A stretch of DNA of 64,000 nt from Seiridium cupressi. Its lineage: Eukaryota > Ascomycota > Sordariomycetes > Amphisphaeriales > Sporocadaceae. A program made the position numbers and the translations under genes. Shown piece by piece: positions 33,231 to 45,405 of the stretch. Under the pieces are notes generated by a model. The model worked only from the letters and a program-made list of their open reading frames with translations. It searched no databases and was not told where the DNA came from. The stretch covers positions 124,001 to 188,000 of the forward strand of contig JARVKI010000019.1 in assembly GCA_036674765.1 (NCBI GenBank), given 5' to 3'. Each line of letters opens with the position of its first letter. The stretch's first letter is position 1.

Positions 33231-35534
33231 TCAATCATGGTCTACCTCCATGTTAGCAACCAAGTTCAGATAGCAGCAGAGAGATGTGCCTTACCCAGTC
33301 ATAATTGCCAATACCATCCAATACACTATCCAGTGGCGCAGGATCAATGAAGTCCAGAGAAAATTCCATTGCATTTACGAGCTGAGAGTGATCCATCGGT
33401 GCCATCGTCGCCATTGGGGGCAGCTGCGTATCATTATTCAGAAGACTTGCTAAAGAGCCGTCCCTGATATCTGGTTGCGGTAGCGGCGGCACCGCCGCCG
33501 CCTTCACAGGTTCCTGGGCGGACACCTTTCGAAGTATAGCACCCACAACCCTGGTGGCGTGAGCCGACTCCTTCGACACATTCTTTCTCTCCGACCAGAT
33601 CTTGTAGGATGTGCCCAGAGCCTTGAGCTTCCTGGCACGATCTTCTGGACTGCCACATTATTAGAAACTGGTTGCTCAAACCCCGGTGTTAACTTACCTG
33701 AAAGGAACGTTCTCCGTCAGATCGAGACAGATGATCATTGAAGCAATCAGAAAGTCATGCAAACTCAGGCTGGCCAACATGTACCTGTCCTCATATAGTC
33801 TGCCGCCTGGCCGACATTCCTCTTCATACTCGGCATGAAGGTCAAGAATCCGGATTGCAGCATTCACTGAAGTGCTCCTTGACATGTCGTAGCGATGATC
33901 ATCCTTTTCGCTGTTGAGATACTTTCGATGTAGTACACAAAGACTCTTCAGATACATCATCTCCAACGTCACGCGATGGACGATGTCGTGAGTATGGTCA
34001 GTGAAGCTATACGATCTGATGGGTCGGATTCTAAGCGGTGTTGGAATTTGATCGTGGTAGCGCTCGATGTCGTCGTGAAGCCTACGCACCTCCTCGTACG
34101 ACGGCGGCTGAATGCCACTAGCAAGCCGGATTACACGACGGAGCAACCGGCATAATTTCGACTTGATGCAGAGATACAGTGTTGATGTCGGCTCCGTTGC
34201 TGGTCGTGGAGGTGGCAGCATCATGGAATTCTCATCAAAATCAAGATCGAAGAGATTCCCTGGTGACTCGGTATCACACTCGTCTTCCCTGATGCTCGGA
34301 GGCATTCCAAGCTGGAACGAGAACAAGCAATCAAACACTTCAATGAAAAACCAAGCCCTGCGGCGCAACTCACCCTCGAACGGTGTGATATTCGGCAGAT
34401 ATTTGGGATCACGATGATAGCCCATTCGCTGAGCCAGCCGGACTAAAAGCCCGAACTTAGCCCACACCTGTGAGGGGCAATCCTTATTCCTCTGCATTTC
34501 CGTGAAGGCCTGGAGCAATAATGCCTCGATCGAATATGGTTTGGCGGCCAGGTAGTCACCCGCTACCAAACACTCAACAGCCAACTTTGAGAAGTTATCT
34601 GGATGCGCTGCTTCGCAGTCCTTACTTAGGTCTTCCCCCTTGACGGATGCCAGATAAGAGGCAGCCCACAGGATCGAAGCTAGTATGCTAACCCATAGAA
34701 GGCTGACACTCGATGGATCTCTCCAGAAACCGTCATACTCCCTCTGGAACTTGGAGGTGTGTATGTATGGAGCAGCGGTGAACCTATGTCGGAAATAAAT
34801 CAGAACAAGCTGATCAGTCTTGTTCTTTGGCGGGAGCCTGGCCACAGCCTGTTCCATGTTGATTGGAGCCTGAGGCCCGAATACGACGTCTATATCGTGT
34901 AGGCCTGAGGCTGGTGGTGACGGGCTAGGGCCTTCATCAGTATCGGCCTCTATGATGCCTCGGATGTCGTTGATGCTCTCTAGGATGGAAGCCCAGTGTG
35001 TCGCTCCAACGAAGGTGGTGTCCGACTGCGTGGTGAGAATGCCCGAATGGTTCGCACCTATGATACTAGGTGGCGTGCTAAGATCAGAACGAGACTCGCC
35101 GTCGGTGCGTTGGTCCAGGCTTGATGGGGTGTCGAGGGCGTTCTCCGTGTTATGCACGAGCCCGCTCACCATCTCCTCAAGCTTCTGCAGCCGGACCTGG
35201 AGTACCGGACGAGAGACTGCCTCATGTTTGGGCCGATTGTCGGGCTGCGGCCGACTCTCAGACCGGGGTTTACGAGCGGCGCGCGGCGCATACTCGCAGA
35301 AAGCAGCCTCGCCGCTCTTGACGCACCTCTCACACGGTTGCTGTCGATCGCATTTGACCTGGCAATGAAATGAGCCGACCAGGTACAGTAGGGCGCTCAA
35401 TGTTGGTGACTTACCTTGCGCGTTCTGCACAGAAGACACGATACCGGTGGCCGGTTGCGCTTCTGGATTTTGCGCCGTGCCCCGTCGCTGGGCTGGGCGC
35501 GAAACACGCTTTGGTGGTATTGCTGGCCGTCCAT
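33231..35534 (-). CDS. Zn2Cys6 transcription factor
   Basis: Exons 35534-35415, 35358-33698, 33649-33295 and 33245-33231 give 716 residues. The zinc cluster is split by intron 1 and only complete after splicing: SCLLCRTRK joins VKCDRQQPCERCVKSG...C (Cys 33, 36, 43, 49, 52, 61). A coiled linker (LQKLEEMVSGLVHNTENAL) follows. The fungal-specific domain runs from about residue 225 (IYFRHRFTAAPYIH) with the LAQRMGYHRDPK and ELRRRAWFFIEVFDC motifs. The start at 35534 is the first ATG in frame; the last coding exon is only five codons (VDHD-stop). It is divergent from a medium-chain dehydrogenase 1.25 kb away, a possible target. Confidence 0.88.
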
Positions 35535-36784
35535 GCCTCGGACGCAGTCGGGGATAACGTCAGCTACGGTATCGCAGCGCAATTACTCGGAACAAGGGAT
35601 CAGCTCGACCCGCTCCTGGACAAGGTCGGATACCAGTCAGTACGACCAAGCTCAATACAGAGATACTGAGTTGGACAGGCCGAAGTTTCGGGGTTACTGT
35701 TGCTCAAATGGTCGAGCATCCAGCTGTTTCACTGTCGGTAGTCTCGGCTTCAGAAATGGCCCCATACCATCAAACTCCGCATTTGATGGGGGAGCGAACG
35801 AGGCTGGCGGATCTAGTCTCGATTGTGGGGGCCAGACCGACGGAAATTACCGTCTTTTTGCAGCTTAATTCCGATCGACGTGCTTTAGCGAAGACTTTAT
35901 TGTAAGACGAAACGAAACAAGATCCCAGTGGAAAAGCACAACGTCGGGGATATCGTGCAAGCCCCAGACTCGGGAATCAGTCTCTGCCTCTTGCAAAGTG
36001 TGCAACTGTTCTCCGTAAGCAGAAAGGTTCATCGGCCCCTTCAGTTGCCTAACCGTTAATCTATTTCTGCTGGCGGCTCCCGATTAGGTTGCCACTAACA
36101 CAGCGTGGGCTGAGCCACAGCGTGGAGCTGGATTTGAGCTGGGTTGAGCTGAGCCGGCCTGTACGTCATCGGATGGGCCGGATTGTACTGGAGTTAAGAC
36201 TTTGAGACTAATCGGGGGTTGCGCATTTCCAATTGCAGGCTCACTCCTGATGAGTGGCCGTCGAGCACTTCCAAGGTTCGTCAGCTTGGCCCATTGACGA
36301 AGTGTGGCGCCGTGATGCTCAGAGTCGGCCCAGATGCGGCAGCGCCGCCCAATGAACCTCTCTCACTTTTTAAGTTAGCGGTTTACACAATGTCACAATA
36401 TTCAAGACCACCGATGACCTTGGGATTCAAAAGCTCAACACACACACACACACACACACACAAGTTGAAAACTACAGCAAACTTATGCACGATTCATTAA
36501 TATGGATGTCTAAAGACAACATGCTTTATCTCCGCCTGAAGCGTCAAGGCCCGATGCGCGCTGCGTTGCCATGCCATGCCATGCCATTTGGCCCTATCGG
36601 CCGTCTCGGCCGTGAGAAACTAATTTGTCCAGACAATATCGTGGTATAAGTATAACACGAACATAACCTCTAAAACATTATACTGGCATCCAGATCAACT
36701 GCGTAATACTAGTTGAAATAAAAATGAATTAAAACAAAAAAGAACTCATTACTACAAGTACACACCATCTGCGCTCCTACAATC
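35535..36784. promoter_or_regulatory. divergent intergenic region with microsatellites
   Basis: Between the Zn2Cys6 gene and the dehydrogenase. It holds a (CA)n tract at 36438-36462, four copies of GCCAT at 36568-36587, and repeated GAGCTG/GAGCC words near 36110-36160. Any regulator sites are not resolved. Confidence 0.5.
36438..36462. repeat. (CA)n microsatellite
   Basis: About twelve uninterrupted CA units, upstream of the dehydrogenase start. Confidence 0.9.
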
Positions 36785-37885
36785 ATGGCTTCCAAGTCAC
36801 TCATCGTCAACTCCATCTCCTCCCCGCTAGACTTGAGGATTGAAGGAAAGGCAATTCCAAGAGCGGGACCAGGAACTGCTGTAGTGCAAGCTCTCAATGC
36901 TGTGATTGGACCCCAGAGCAAGTTTGCTCTCGCATTCCCCGTGCCGAACTTCCAATTCCCGGTCCCCGGCGTCTACGGGCACAGCTGTATCGGCCGGGTC
37001 GTTTCAGTGGGACAGGACTCGACATCACTGAAAGAAGGCCAGCTTGTACTCGTCGATCCCCACGTCACATCGCGCGATGACCCTAATGTCGAAATCCTCA
37101 TGGGCCTTATGGATGGTGGAACGGAGAAGTCCAAGAAGCTCGCCAACGATGCCTGGCGTGATGGTTGCTGGACCACACATGCAGTCGTGCCTCTCGAGAA
37201 TGCAACTCCGCTTGATGAGGACGCCTTGGTTAAGAGGGAGGGATACGATATCAGCGAGCTTTCCTACCTTGCCCGCTTCGCCGTCGCCTACGGAGGCGTC
37301 TCGGCTCTGGATATCAAGGCTGGCGAGACTGTCATCGTGGGCCCTGCAACTGGCGGTTACGGGGGCGCTGCTGTCGAGGTCGCGTCCGCTAGAGGGGCGA
37401 GGGTCATTGCCTTTGGTCGCAATAAGGACGCTCTGGCCAAGTTGAAGTCACACGTCACGCGTGTAGAGACCGTCGTGCTTACTGGGGATCTGGAAAAAGA
37501 TACGGCAGCCTTAACAGCGTTTGGGCCCGCAGATGCATATATCGACTTTTCACCATTTCAGGCGCAGAACCCTGCCCATATAGGCGCTGGTATTAGGGCG
37601 CTGAGGCGCCGTGGAAGACTGGTTCTCATGGGCGGCGTTTCTACTGATATCAGTATACCTTATTGGCTTATCATGTTGAATAGCATTGAGCTTAGAGGTC
37701 GATGGATGTATAATCGCAAGGAGATCAGGGAGCTCGTGAAGATGGTGGAGACTGGCGTTCTCAAATTGGGCAAGGCAGTAGGCCATGAAATAGCCGGGAA
37801 GTTCGCGCTGGAGGATTGGGAGAGTGCCCTCGAGGCGGCAGGGAAGGCTACCTCGTGGGGTCAGTCGGTTGTTTTCACTCCTTAA
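36785..37885 (+). CDS. medium-chain (zinc-type) dehydrogenase/reductase
   Basis: A single exon of 366 residues from ATG 36785. The N-terminal GroES-like part includes VPGVYGHSCIGRVVSVG and a GQLVLVDPHVTSRDDP segment. The Rossmann fold carries GPATGGYGGAAVEVASARGARVIAFGRN (about 185-215), an NAD(P)-binding GxGGxxxxxxA-type motif. The C-terminus has the GRLVLMGGVSTDISIP strand and a late LGKAVGHEIAG stretch. Members reduce or oxidise alcohols, aldehydes or quinones with NAD(P)H. The usual first catalytic Cys in the CGTD-type motif is not seen, so it may belong to a zinc-independent branch. Substrate unknown. Confidence 0.88.
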   Translation: MASKSLIVNSISSPLDLRIEGKAIPRAGPGTAVVQALNAVIGPQSKFALAFPVPNFQFPVPGVYGHSCIGRVVSVGQDSTSLKEGQLVLVDPHVTSRDDPNVEILMGLMDGGTEKSKKLANDAWRDGCWTTHAVVPLENATPLDEDALVKREGYDISELSYLARFAVAYGGVSALDIKAGETVIVGPATGGYGGAAVEVASARGARVIAFGRNKDALAKLKSHVTRVETVVLTGDLEKDTAALTAFGPADAYIDFSPFQAQNPAHIGAGIRALRRRGRLVLMGGVSTDISIPYWLIMLNSIELRGRWMYNRKEIRELVKMVETGVLKLGKAVGHEIAGKFALEDWESALEAAGKATSWGQSVVFTP

Positions 37886-40800
37886 TCAGAAGGAAAAACG
37901 ATTCAATTCGATTTGTCTACGCACCATGCTATGCACTCCGAAAGTTACTGGCCCATAATTGACTAGTCCCTCCTCAGATAAGAAAAGGAAAAAAAAAAGA
38001 AAAGAAAAGAAAAAAAAAACTTGTTGGTTGGTGAAGAGCTGGTCACTGATGATATGGCAGCGGTATGCACGTTTGCTTCGAAGCAATGAAAACCTTTCAA
38101 TAATTACATAATCCTTAAACCTTGCCATGGAAATACGCATCATATCACGATGTTTGCTTAATGGGATCTTACTCCGATGTACACTCTTCAAGACGTCCCA
38201 TGTACTTCCAATCATCACATGCTTCCCAAGGGTACCAAGGTCAGTACCTTCTACTGTATTCAAGCCCCAAAACTCTTTCCCTACGCTATGAGGATCCATC
38301 CTCCGTGAATTACTAAATATAGGACTCGGGGTGAAATCTGGCTGGATTATGAGTATTTCTGAATCCGATCAATACAGGCCACAGATATTGGTTCTATTAA
38401 ATGCATAGTACTAACAGAAGTCTATATTCACCATACATGTATATTTTATCAAGCGAAGTATTATGACTACTGTGTACTCAAAGTAATCAACTAGCCTTGA
38501 CGACACACTTAGCATCTCAATTCTAAGACATTGTCAAGGTCGTAAAGAATAGGCGAGAAGAGATAGATACGGCGAAGATATTCACTTGAAGATGGTCAGG
38601 ATATTTCAGGGATGAGTACACTCAAAGTTGCAGTATTATTTATAGACTACATGTTCCAATCCGGTCACTGAGGATGACAACAAAGGCAAGCCCCAAGAAT
38701 GGTCAGAAGCCAGAGTTTTCGTCCGCAGTGCTTGCCCTTGGCCATAGCGTATGAGTACCAGTTCAACATATATATTCATAGCAGCTTTTCAACAGCGTTC
38801 ACCCACACCTGGATTACTTACCGCCATTCCATACCTAGTGGCCGTCGATATGGGCTTTTCACATAATATTTGAACGAGGATAACATGGATGTTTAGTATG
38901 ATTAAGTATAGGACTGCTTGCCGTGATGGAAAAACATGCTCGTGATGGGAAACAACTATCTCAAAACCGTTCTGTCAAGGGAGCTCAAAAACAACGCCTG
39001 GCGGGTATATTTCTGTTCCCATGCAGGGTTCAAGGTGTCTTGTGTGTTGGGTATCGTGACGCTATGACATCGGGAGTGGCAGGAGCCGCCGTCAACATCT
39101 CATGATCATCAAGTGGATAGAGAGAAAATTTCGAAACGTTAAAAATAGCGAAAAGAGTGATCATACCTGCATGGATTCTTAAAGTTCACGTCCCAGGTGG
39201 TCAAGACCGAGACTGTCCATGGAATGTTGGGACCATCTAGCTCGGTGAAGAGAGGGCGTAGTCCGAAACAGTCTTCTTGACAAGGCGAGGGCAATAAAGT
39301 TAATTAATTGTACTGGACGGTTTTAGAAGTGTATAAACGCATTATATTAAGTCGGTTGGTGCAAAATGAGCAATATGGGCATAGGTCATTCAAGACTTGA
39401 CGTTTCAATAAACACTCTTCTGCAGCCCGGCGGTTGCATTGAGGCTCAGTCTTTAATTAGCAACTTTCCCAGAATAACAACAGCCAGGGGTCGCCCCACG
39501 CTGCGATACCAATTAAAGGGGGATGCCTGGGGTTGCTTTCAAGTCTTGTGAGATGCCGGCAGTTCGCCCTGGCTCGTGGTCCTGACGTATGTCTACCAGG
39601 GCGCATGTACGTTCAGTACGCCAATGGGAGTGAAGTGACGACGACAAGGTCTACCTGCATACCATACCTCATGTCTCTCCTCTGGCGCCAGTAATAACTT
39701 CATCGAGCCTGCCGCGAGTAAGGTCAGACCTCTGACCTCTTCCCCAGTCTCAAGGATGCCGGATCTATGGAGTCAATCGGCCGCCCGACCAATAAGAATC
39801 TTCACAAGTACTGACATAAGCGCTTCTAGAAGGCAGGACGTGCCATGGCTAGACGCTCGTCTGCATGAGGCAGCATAACATACATGAGCAGATCTCTGAG
39901 CAAGGTATCAAAGCGTGGGAGAGCTTAGCGCCCACGTGCGTCTGCCTCGTACCTGCATAACCGCCGTATGTCAGTGCTGCAAAAATAGTTTTTGACGCCA
40001 GCGGCGCATGGCCAACATCTTGATGAGACCGCGTTCCTGGGGGGTTGTCGTCTGGAGGAGGAAGCGTTCTAGAAAAGCTCGTAAGCTGGGTGCTCACAAC
40101 AGGGGACTGGGGAGGGCGCTTAACGCTATACATTGTAGTGAGCGGCTATCTGCGCTATCCTGCTTACCATTGGACGGAGCTTGGCGGGAGGTTACAACGT
40201 CACCAAGGGGACGCTGAGATATTCTTAGATTAGAGGAGTATTCATCGAAAAGATGATTGACATCGTATAAGGTGTGGTATTATTAGATGTTGGTTTTTGA
40301 TGCTCTCGCCGATGTGGATTTAGGTTCAGGTCCGGGTCGCGGCTGAGAAGTATCCTAAGGTTCAAAAGCTCCATGACTGCGGCAGAGCGCGCGCATAGCA
40401 TTCAAGCGAATTTAGCGCAGTCCATACGTAGTGCCGCCAAAAGTGCGGAGTACACGTACGGGAGCTTCAATTCGGTACGAAGAGATGACCGTCTACACTC
40501 TGTAGGCATTGCAAGCTTAAATTCTCAAGAGTACTGGTCGTGCAAGATGCCTGGAGCACCTCTTATTCGTAGCTGTGCATCGTCGCGAAGGGATGCTCTT
40601 TCAACCCTCAACGCTTCGTCTACCTCCGCTCCGTGCTCGGCTTAACTTGGCGAGCGTCAAAAGCAAACTTGGCTAGGCGTGCTGGGCGAAATCCTTGCTG
40701 GGAGTAAGGGAGCCAGTAGTGCAAGGTAAGGGTCGGGAAGCGCACAAGGATTCCTCCGGCAACCTTGAAAGCCTTTTCGGTCACCGACAGCTTGGATCTG

Positions 40801-43800
40801 GGTCAGTAGTGCCAGCCCCGAGGAACCATCCGCCTGGGTCGGCCCCCTCTCGTAAAGGATCAAATCAAGAAGCAGGAAACCGGCGCACGCACTGGCAAGC
40901 AACGGGATCTTGCATCAAGGTTGGGACTGAGGCGTCTGGCTAGCTTCTCTGTGGTGAAGGTTGCACCCTCAACGCAGCAGAAAGAGCGCACCGAGCGCAC
41001 AATATGAATGAGGGCAAGACGAGACAAACTCCAGGGAAAACATGGGTGCTGTGTGGCCGCCCTCAGCTAGAGTTTACTGTGGTAGCGTTTCATCGCGCTT
41101 GCACAATGCACACACGGCTCGCTACCTTAACGCACACGGTTTGCGCCGTTGGCACCGTGTGCGAGCTGAGCACTTAACGTCTGGCACTGGCACTAGTTGG
41201 CACTAATTCCCCAAACGGCCTCGTCTCAAGGTACATACATCCTGTCGGAGCTCTTTCCGCATTGACAACCACCACCTACATGCCTCCCTTTCTTCCCTCT
41301 CCTGGCTTGATCCAGTGTGATCGAAGCAGTCAGCAGCCCTGCGAATCACCGCCTGAGAGAGCTCTGCATCTTCTACTGCAGTACCCACCCGAAGCCGATA
41401 GACACGCTCCGACGCAATGGGCACGAAGGATCGAGGTCAATCTGAGCGGCACAGCACTTTAAGAGCAGCGGCGCCTCGGTTTACCGGGACCGCGCCCTCT
41501 TGGTACTGGTGTCAACCAAGGCAAAGGGTAAGTGACATTCTTCTCGAGCCCAAGCCTAGAACAGATCGATCGGAGTGCCGAATGTGGCCACCCCCTAATC
41601 TGGACTCACTGCGACTCTACTGTGAGCCGGACGCAGACGTTGCCCACCTTATCCCCCCGTTTGTAAGGAGATACGTAGTTGATGGAGGGTTGCAATTCGA
41701 GCCCTCTTCGTTGACCTAATCCGCGACGCCAATGACCTTTCCGAGGTGGGCGCACGAACCCGTGTCAAGACAAATTACAATACATCGATATTGGACAGCC
41801 GCATAATCACTGTCTCGCGCGAAGGTTCCTACCGTGCACATCAATCTCCGCCATCGCAAGAGGACAAAGTTCCGACTGAATAAGCGACGATCCCGTTGCT
41901 AATTAAAGATGCCTTCACGCATAGGCGCATCCGAAGAACACAAAGCTTCCAGCCATAGGCTGACTATCTGACGCAGGGAGCCAATCAGCGGCTGGCCGCT
42001 TAAGGACGATGATCGCTGTGGCGGTAAGAAGCTCCCGGGGAGAATTGCGGGAGTATTGAAGCGCCAGCATGCCCGTCAGCCCCCCCTCACTGCAGCTGAG
42101 GTACCAAACCTCCAACTCGGAAGACAGTCCGTGGACAAAGAGGACAGGAAATCGATAATTCCTATGAGCCGTCAAACATCTTGCCGACACAAGACAAGAA
42201 CGGTCCGCTCTATACGGGGCCTAGTTCTAAAATTATCGTCGCGGGATGTCCTATAGCTCCACCATCTACATGTAGGTAAGGCTCGAGATTACACGCGCAC
42301 GGCAATGGGCGCGGAATATGGCCACAGGGTCCTTCCACACGTTACATCACGAATGTCATCCCGGAACTGCCTCTGTCTGCACAAAATGACCTCACTCAAC
42401 ACATCTCACCCCCGTTTGATGCCTGGCGCCTGGCCCACCGAACAAATCAGGTTGACTTGCCCAAAAGCAACATAAGACCTGGGCTCGAAAATGGTACCGT
42501 GCATTGCTACGCAACCCCAAGTTGACAACCCTGGATATGCCCGAGCCTGGTGCCGACAGTCACCATGGCTTCCTCTTTCGGGAAGAAATGTCGAAGAAGG
42601 CCTGGGCCCGTCCTGGATCCAGGAAACCAACCACACCAGATCGCCCTGCCACCCTGCGCGGCAACCGGATCAGACCTGTTGGCGGCATTGTTCGAGAAGA
42701 AACAACAAGGTTGGCATTTGGCCATCCGCAACAAAGCGTCCCCGGTTTATACAGATCTTTATCGGGGTCCAATTCCAACTACCAACTCTAACCTGCAACC
42801 TATCTTCTCGTCATCGAATCGCGCGCAATTACGGAAGTAGGTAGACTCTGCGTGGTGTAATTCCTTTGCCAGTGCCGCGCCGCCGCCCGGGTTCAAGGGT
42901 GCCCCGCCAATTCCTGCTTCCGCAGCGGCTGCGCTGTGCCTCCTGTCGTTGCGCTGGGTGCGGCAATACGAGCGACACTTGCGACAAGGACCCCTCCCTC
43001 TACGCGCGCTAGAACGAATTGGACAAGTTGCTCCATGCTCCATTAGACGCGGGCGCTCCATGTGCCTCATGGCCCTGGCGACCACTTCAACATCACACAT
43101 TTCGCGTCAAATTACACTGCATCATATCCCTGTCTCCGCTGCTTATTGGCCGCCAAGACAAGACTACCAAGCCTGCATATTCACCAAGTGTCATCGTAGC
43201 CCCATCGGCAGTGCCCATTCACTGCCGCCTTCTGCTGTCTATGTGGGGTTTGACCCGACTGGTCTCTAGCAGGGAGGAATAACTATGTGCGCCCCAAGGT
43301 ATAGCAATGAGTGAATGGCAAGAGCGTCGGGTGGTCTCCGTCGCAAACCAATCTCGCGGTGTGTCGAGGAAGCGCCGCATCAAGAAGGATCAAGGACCCT
43401 TCGAACCTTTCCCCACGACGAATCGACCAACCACCCCTGCAAGTCACATGCCTCGAAGTTTGCTGCCTCAGGACAAGGGTATCATCCTGTGCTATTTCGA
43501 CATGGACATTGGCTGGCGATCACAAGTTCGAGCAAGCCGTGACGATCTTTTTGGCGGTGTGAGCCGTATCACATCGCTGTCGTAAGTCAGTTCTCGTTCT
43601 GGTTCTCTGGGGAATGGTCATAGTTTTGCAAGACGAAGAAGCTCGGTGTAACAAGTCGAATGCGAGGGGCTGGGAGTCTCGTCCATGAAGACCAGGCTTC
43701 GCTAATGGCAGTGATCTCCATGTGTGCATTACCTCATATGATCCTTTGAAATCAGAGACGCGGCTATGTATCGCCAATTTTGATACCAGATCTTGCCCCC

Positions 43801-45405
43801 AATATCTTCCAAGATCGTCGCTGTCCCTTCCCGCAGTCAAGATAGGCGTGCTGGCTGTGGGACAATACTGCATATGGCCTACTGACAAGCCTCACGCTAC
43901 TGTCCAACTTTTTGGTCAAATCTGCTGCTGTGGAATGCGTGGTCGCTTAGCCAACGTCGCTTGACTTTCTGCTCTTGCGGCAAGATAGCGGGCGCCGAAA
44001 GCTAATGCGTGAGCAAGACACAGACACTGCAATCATGGACAAGGCAATGCACAGTGCTCAGAGCCAATATCTTGTGATTTGCGAAAAAAGAGTCCTGCAA
44101 TGCAATTGGAAGGGAGGGTGGCAGACGCACCCCCCTGCCCGCCACGGACCGCTTATTGTGCCTGATCCCGGTCGCAGCCCGTCGCATTTGCTCGAGGGGT
44201 ACATGCGAAAGAAGTACATTCTGAAGCAGCGAAGCGCCATGCAGCTAATACCAGGGGCAGCATTCCCAGGGTTTGGCGGTTTAGCGGATGATCTGGTACA
44301 AAAGTATCTGGGCATCCGCCGAGGCATGAGCCGTCCGGGGGGTCTCCATTGATGATTCGCATTTTATTGCTTGCCTAACCGTCTCGGAGGCGCGCAGCTG
44401 CTGGGTGCTTGCTGGCTCACTACCTTACATTTGCCCTTACATCAGGACCACCTCTATCCTGAACTTCCGAGCTCCGCCGGCAATTCTACACTTCCACTCA
44501 TCTTCCTACCCAGCTCGCAACGGCGTGACATGGACTTAGCCAAGTGCAGTGATTGAAGCTCACGAATTGGTAAAAACTTTTGGCTGCGACTGACTCTTCG
44601 GATACTCGTCCCAAAGAGGAAATCGAAAAGACGTTCATTAACCCTCAGTTTGGCGTAAAGATAATCGCACGTTAGTTCCTCAAGCGCCGGGCCTGTCGCA
44701 AAGCAAAGCCGGAACTCGTCAACGCAAGCAAAGGCCACGGGTTTGGAGTTTCGGACGTGAGGCAGAGTTTTGGAGGGAAGGGATATCGCGGGCCGGATCT
44801 CGCGAGGTTCCATTTGGGCTGGGCAATTTCAAGTTTCCTGAACGAGTCGCACCACGGCTTTTTCGGCAGTCCTTCGAAATAGGCGAGGGTTTAATCGTTG
44901 GGCAGCTCATCAATTGTACACCGCACCACGCAGCCTAGCAAAGTCTTCCGCAGATGCAGGGCGCCTTTCGCAGCCTCCCGTCCAGATTGAGAATCTCCGC
45001 CCTCCGAAGTACCTCAGCTCAGAATTCCGAGCTTCTCTGCGTTTCCTCCTGAAGCCCATCCGATTAGCGCCTATCAGTCAAATCGTTTGGGAAACCAGGA
45101 CCAAGATCGAGGGGTCGCACCGCGTTTTGGTTCATCGGCCTTCCCCGTTGCGATCTTGTCGGAGTGTTCAGTCTGTGCACAGGTGACAGGTCTAGGACTG
45201 GGGCGAATCTTCAGTGTTTGCAAGCCGGCTGGGACGGAACTGCTTCAACATTGCTTCTTAGACCGGGCCTGGAGTAATTCGAGCTATTCGCGTCAGGCTC
45301 AATCTTGGTACATTTTGCTCGTTCCAAACCAACAGGCTCCGGCTCCGGTTCAGCCTCCACGGAACGGTGCAATATTCAGTTCTTGGTCTTCTTGCTACAG
45401 TTGTA
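37886..45405. other. 7.5-kb stretch without recognisable gene
   Basis: Short overlapping frames occur in all phases, especially at 42.5-43.6 kb, but none shows a known domain, an ATG plus splice structure, or low-complexity coding bias. A T-arm-like word near 41690 lacks the rest of a tRNA. The last several hundred bases are probably promoter and 5' leader of the gene starting at 45406. Confidence 0.45.
37981..38020. repeat. A-rich tract
   Basis: A-rich (GAAAA)n-like low-complexity sequence, about 40 bp, just 3' of the dehydrogenase. Confidence 0.85.

Noticed and set aside
35397..35439. Start of the second Zn2Cys6 gene within this stretch
   Set aside because: It would read through the first intron and lose the first two cysteines. 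The spliced model from 35534 gives a complete cluster.
41690..41710. tRNA T-arm-like word
   Set aside because: No acceptor stem, D-arm or anticodon arm at the right distances.
42504..43585. Several overlapping frames of 70-120 codons in all phases
   Set aside because: No ATG plus splice support and no family features; consistent with GC-rich random frames.
45367..45405. Upstream extension of the acetyltransferase fusion
   Set aside because: It opens with GTG; the ATG at 45406 is a normal start.
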